A DNA stretch of 64,000 nt from Sulfitobacter sp. W027 (GTDB lineage: Bacteria; Pseudomonadota; Alphaproteobacteria; Rhodobacterales; Rhodobacteraceae). This document shows positions 61,724-64,000 of the stretch, piece after piece. Each line of letters starts with the position of its first letter. Position 1 is the first letter of the stretch. The DNA is taken from the NCBI RefSeq assembly GCF_025143985.1, contig NZ_CP083564.1:559501-623500 (forward strand), given 5' to 3'. The translations under genes were made by a program, and so were the position numbers. The notes under the pieces are model-generated. The model did not search any database and was not told the DNA's origin. It saw nothing but the letters and a program-made list of their open reading frames with translations.

Positions 61724-61954
61724 TCAGCCGGCGTCACCTCGTTCGTCGCCCTGATGCGAGGGCACTGTGGGCGGGGGAGTGTCAGAAGATTGGCCATCGC
61801 CGCCGGATGTCTCGGCCTTCTCTGCGGCCTCGGCCATCGCGTCGGCTTGGGCGTAGAGGCTGCGAATCTCCATCAACTCTGCCTCTGTCGGCACTTTGTT
61901 TGGCTTGTGCGTTTCATCAAACGTATCTGACCCTGAGTTTTGGTTATCTTTCAT
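61724..61954 (-). CDS. small hydrophilic hypothetical protein
   Basis: A 76-residue, acidic, low-complexity protein: N-terminal MKDNQNSGSDTFDETHKPNK, a short helical segment (TEAELMEIRSLYAQADAMAEAAEKAE) and a Ser/Gly/Pro-rich tail. No domain, signal peptide or membrane segment. The ribosome-binding site is weak. It is convergent with the PAS-LuxR gene, 12 bases apart. Probably real, given the helical core and codon use, but without any function assignment. Confidence 0.5.
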   Translation of the reverse strand: MKDNQNSGSDTFDETHKPNKVPTEAELMEIRSLYAQADAMAEAAEKAETSGGDGQSSDTPPPTVPSHQGDERGDAG

Positions 61955-62245
61955 TACGCTAATCCAAATTTGTAACCTTAAAAATTGCCCGGCTGCTCCC
62001 GAGGCTGCGGATCAAATTACAGACCTAGGACTTTACGCCAATTGGGCAAAGCCCCCGTCAGATGAGGGTTATCCCTAACAATCAAAGGCAATGCGCTGAA
62101 ATTGCGGAAGATCTTTTCACGTATTTGTTTCGCATCGCGGTACAGCGGGGGCAAGGGGGCAAACGAACTTCGGCCTGTCAGGGTTTCCCCCAATAGACAG
62201 GGAGGCGAATAGAGGCGAACGTCTTGAGGAAAGTAGAGGTGCTGC

Positions 62246-64000
62246 ATGAGCTTAGTCGCGGCGTTCACATTGATTGCGCTGTGCGGAGTTGTCTTGTCCT
62301 GCGTGATGATCGCCAAGCAAACTGGCGACCCGGTTAATCGCTTTAGCGTGCTGGGCGCGGTTGCGATCTTGCTTTTGTACATTACCGTGGCGCTGTTCTC
62401 GGGGCAGGAGCCGCATGGCATCCTCTACCGTGATCCGGTTGAGCTTGTCTTGGCGGCAGCTTCGCTTGCTGTGGTGGTGGCCCAAAGCTGGCGGGTTCTG
62501 CGCAACCACCGGAAGCTGCAAGGTGCAAGCGACAGCGATGAGACGCGTCGTAAGCTGCCCGATCTGCTGAATGATCTGCCCGTGCAGGCGGCCTTTCTCG
62601 CGCCTGATATGACCTATGCTTTTGTCAACGATGCCTATAGCGCGTCCTTCGGCAAACCTTCGAATGAGATTGAGGGGCGGCATCTGTCTGAGGTCGTCCC
62701 GCCTGATATGTTGGATGAGGTAACGGCCAATCTTGAAAAGGCCTTGGCAGGGCGGCAGGTCACTTGGCATTTCGATTTCTCGCGCCCCATCTTGGCCCGC
62801 AATCAAGGGTCGGCGGTCTATCAACCGCTCTCTGACCGGGGGCAGGTCGTGGGTGTCCTGGTCATGGTCATGGACCGCTCCGCCCTGCAGGACGCGGTCT
62901 ATGAAGCGGAGATCAGCGCGACAAAACACGCCCTTGCAGCCGAAGTGGCAGGTGTAGGCTATTTGGAATGGGACCAAGAGGGCGCGTTGGTGGATGTCTC
63001 CCCTGAGGTGGAGGCGCTGCTGGGGCGCGATGCGCAACGCCTGCGGGAGATGTGGCAACAGGGACAGCAGTTCGTGGAGCCGCGCAGCCGTGCCACGATC
63101 CGCAACAATCTGCATATGGCGGGCAGCCGCCCGCGCGATGTGATTGAGAATGTGAAGTTTCTGGCCGCCAATGGCCGCCAGATCGAGGCGCGCGCCTGTA
63201 TTCGTCGTTTGGACCGTGGACGGGACGTGCACCTGCTGGCCGCGATCCAAGATGTAACGGACCAGCAGAACGTGCTGAATGATCTGGTAAAAAGCGAAAC
63301 CCGTTTTCGCGATTTCACGGAAAGTGCGACCGATTGGGTGTGGGAAATGGACGTCGACCGGCGGTTTACGTTCCTTTCGGGTGGAGGACGTCAAACCGAA
63401 GCTGAAACGCCGATATTTGAGCAGGGCAAAACCCTTGCCGAAGCCAATATCGAACGGAGCAAGGGCGACTTCGATATGCTTCAGCAGCGGCTGGCCCGGC
63501 AGGCACCGTTTCGCGATCTGCGCTTGGTCATCCCCCTCGCCGGGGGGCGGGAACGGCTGATCGACATGTCGGGCAAGCCCTTCTTTGACAGCAATGCGCA
63601 ACTTGCAGGCTATCGCGGCACCTGTTTTGACATGACCGAGATCGCCACCGCTGAAACCGAACGCAAGTCCGCGCTGGAAGCCTTGGCGCTGGCCTTTGAA
63701 AACATCTCCACGATGGTCGCGCTTTTCGACCGGACCGACCGGCTGGTCTATTGCAACGAGGAATACCGCACGACCTATGCCGGGATCGGCGGTGACATCA
63801 TCGGGCGGCACTTCGATGAGCTGTTGGCCCATTTCACGCGCACCGGCAAATTGGCCATGACCCCCGAAGGGAAGCTCCGCTGGAGCGAGCAGCGGCGTGA
63901 CCGCCGTAACACACCGGCGAAATTCTTTCGCGCGCGGTCGTCGGACGGGCGTTGGCTGGAAGTGACGGACTACCCGGTGGCCGCAGGGGGGCTTTTGACG
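62246..64000 (+). CDS. multi-PAS membrane sensor protein (probable histidine kinase, C-terminus cut by window edge)
   Basis: An open frame of 585 codons running off the window, starting MSLVAAFTLIALCGVVLSC with AGAGGT upstream. Three hydrophobic segments (about 1-22, 33-52, 65-83) are followed by at least four PAS-like domains: near 105-220 (FLAPDMTYAFVNDAYSASFG), 235-350 (VGYLEWDQEGALVDVSPEVEALLG), 357-470 (RFRDFTESATDWVWEMDVDRRFTFLSGGG) and from 478 (ALFDRTDRLVYCNEEYRTTYAGIG). The output domain lies outside the window; a hybrid histidine kinase is the commonest ending for this layout, but a cyclase cannot be excluded. Confidence 0.85.
   Translation, partial: MSLVAAFTLIALCGVVLSCVMIAKQTGDPVNRFSVLGAVAILLLYITVALFSGQEPHGILYRDPVELVLAAASLAVVVAQSWRVLRNHRKLQGASDSDETRRKLPDLLNDLPVQAAFLAPDMTYAFVNDAYSASFGKPSNEIEGRHLSEVVPPDMLDEVTANLEKALAGRQVTWHFDFSRPILARNQGSAVYQPLSDRGQVVGVLVMVMDRSALQDAVYEAEISATKHALAAEVAGVGYLEWDQEGALVDVSPEVEALLGRDAQRLREMWQQGQQFVEPRSRATIRNNLHMAGSRPRDVIENVKFLAANGRQIEARACIRRLDRGRDVHLLAAIQDVTDQQNVLNDLVKSETRFRDFTESATDWVWEMDVDRRFTFLSGGGRQTEAETPIFEQGKTLAEANIERSKGDFDMLQQRLARQAPFRDLRLVIPLAGGRERLIDMSGKPFFDSNAQLAGYRGTCFDMTEIATAETERKSALEALALAFENISTMVALFDRTDRLVYCNEEYRTTYAGIGGDIIGRHFDELLAHFTRTGKLAMTPEGKLRWSEQRRDRRNTPAKFFRARSSDGRWLEVTDYPVAAGGLLT

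Noticed and set aside
62252..63832. Long minus-strand open frame (526 codons)
   Set aside because: It lies opposite the multi-PAS sensor frame that starts at 62246 with a ribosome-binding site and recognisable PAS domains; the minus frame has no domain resemblance.
1..64000. CRISPR array, prophage or insertion sequence
   Set aside because: No regularly spaced repeats, transposase, integrase or phage structural genes were found; the muramidase-like gene stands alone without phage neighbours.

Overview
The window looks like chromosome from a marine alphaproteobacterium of the Rhodobacteraceae (Roseobacter group, Sulfitobacter-like). This is inferred from the high GC content, densely packed operons with 1-4 base overlaps, the rpmH-rnpA-yidD-ttcA order, numerous peptide and amino-acid ABC importers, and the family flavour of the proteins; no rRNA or other phylogenetic marker is present to prove it. 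There is one tRNA (Arg, anticodon ACG). I see no insertion sequence, prophage or CRISPR array. The first and last genes are cut by the window edges.

Layout. 0-1.5 kb: translation/RNA housekeeping on the minus strand (rpmH, rnpA, yidD, ttcA). 1.8-5.3 kb: VTT-domain membrane protein, MerA-like flavoprotein and an orphan histidine kinase on the plus strand, then tRNA-Arg. 5.5-14.2 kb: HCCA-isomerase-like protein, a small membrane peptide, and a dipeptide/oligopeptide import locus (GAF protein, two ATPases, two permeases on the minus strand; XRE-cupin regulator, binding protein and an M24 peptidase on the plus strand). 14.3-28.7 kb: the most unusual part, with a muramidase-like secreted protein, a three-gene operon of large exported DUF11-type proteins ending in a 1913-residue protein with a C-terminal beta-barrel-like region, a NarL-type response regulator, a cysteine-free sulfite-oxidase-fold periplasmic protein and a hybrid sensor kinase. 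A short motif (TATCCTTT core) recurs in the intergenic spaces of this region and usually points towards the next gene, suggesting one regulon. 28.7-29.5 kb: a gene-free stretch. 29.5-36.6 kb: siderophore-iron uptake (binding protein, two permeases, ATPase, TonB-dependent receptor, siderophore-interacting reductase). 36.6-39.9 kb: HtpX protease, small membrane proteins, an atypical SDR and a LysR regulator. 39.9-43.5 kb: GntR regulator, polar amino-acid binding protein and permease, and a kynureninase-like PLP enzyme. 43.5-46.4 kb: GAF-PAS histidine kinase and an M19 dipeptidase. 46.4-52.1 kb: fatty-acid beta-oxidation operon fadE-fadI-fadJ-like. 52.2-55.2 kb: FAH-family hydrolase and a CHASE-type histidine kinase. 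55.3-61.7 kb: branched-chain amino-acid-type ABC operon with a hydrolase, divergent from a PAS-LuxR regulator. 62.2-64 kb: a multi-PAS membrane sensor truncated by the window end.

How it fits together. Most of the region is nutrient scavenging (peptides, amino acids, iron, fatty acids), with regulators placed next to the operons they probably control. Sensor kinases are abundant: three complete kinases plus the truncated multi-PAS protein have no neighbouring response regulator. The 14-29 kb surface-protein locus with its own phosphorelay is the best candidate for an undescribed system: my inference is that a periplasmic sensor protein and hybrid kinase act through the LuxR-type regulator on the exported repeat proteins.
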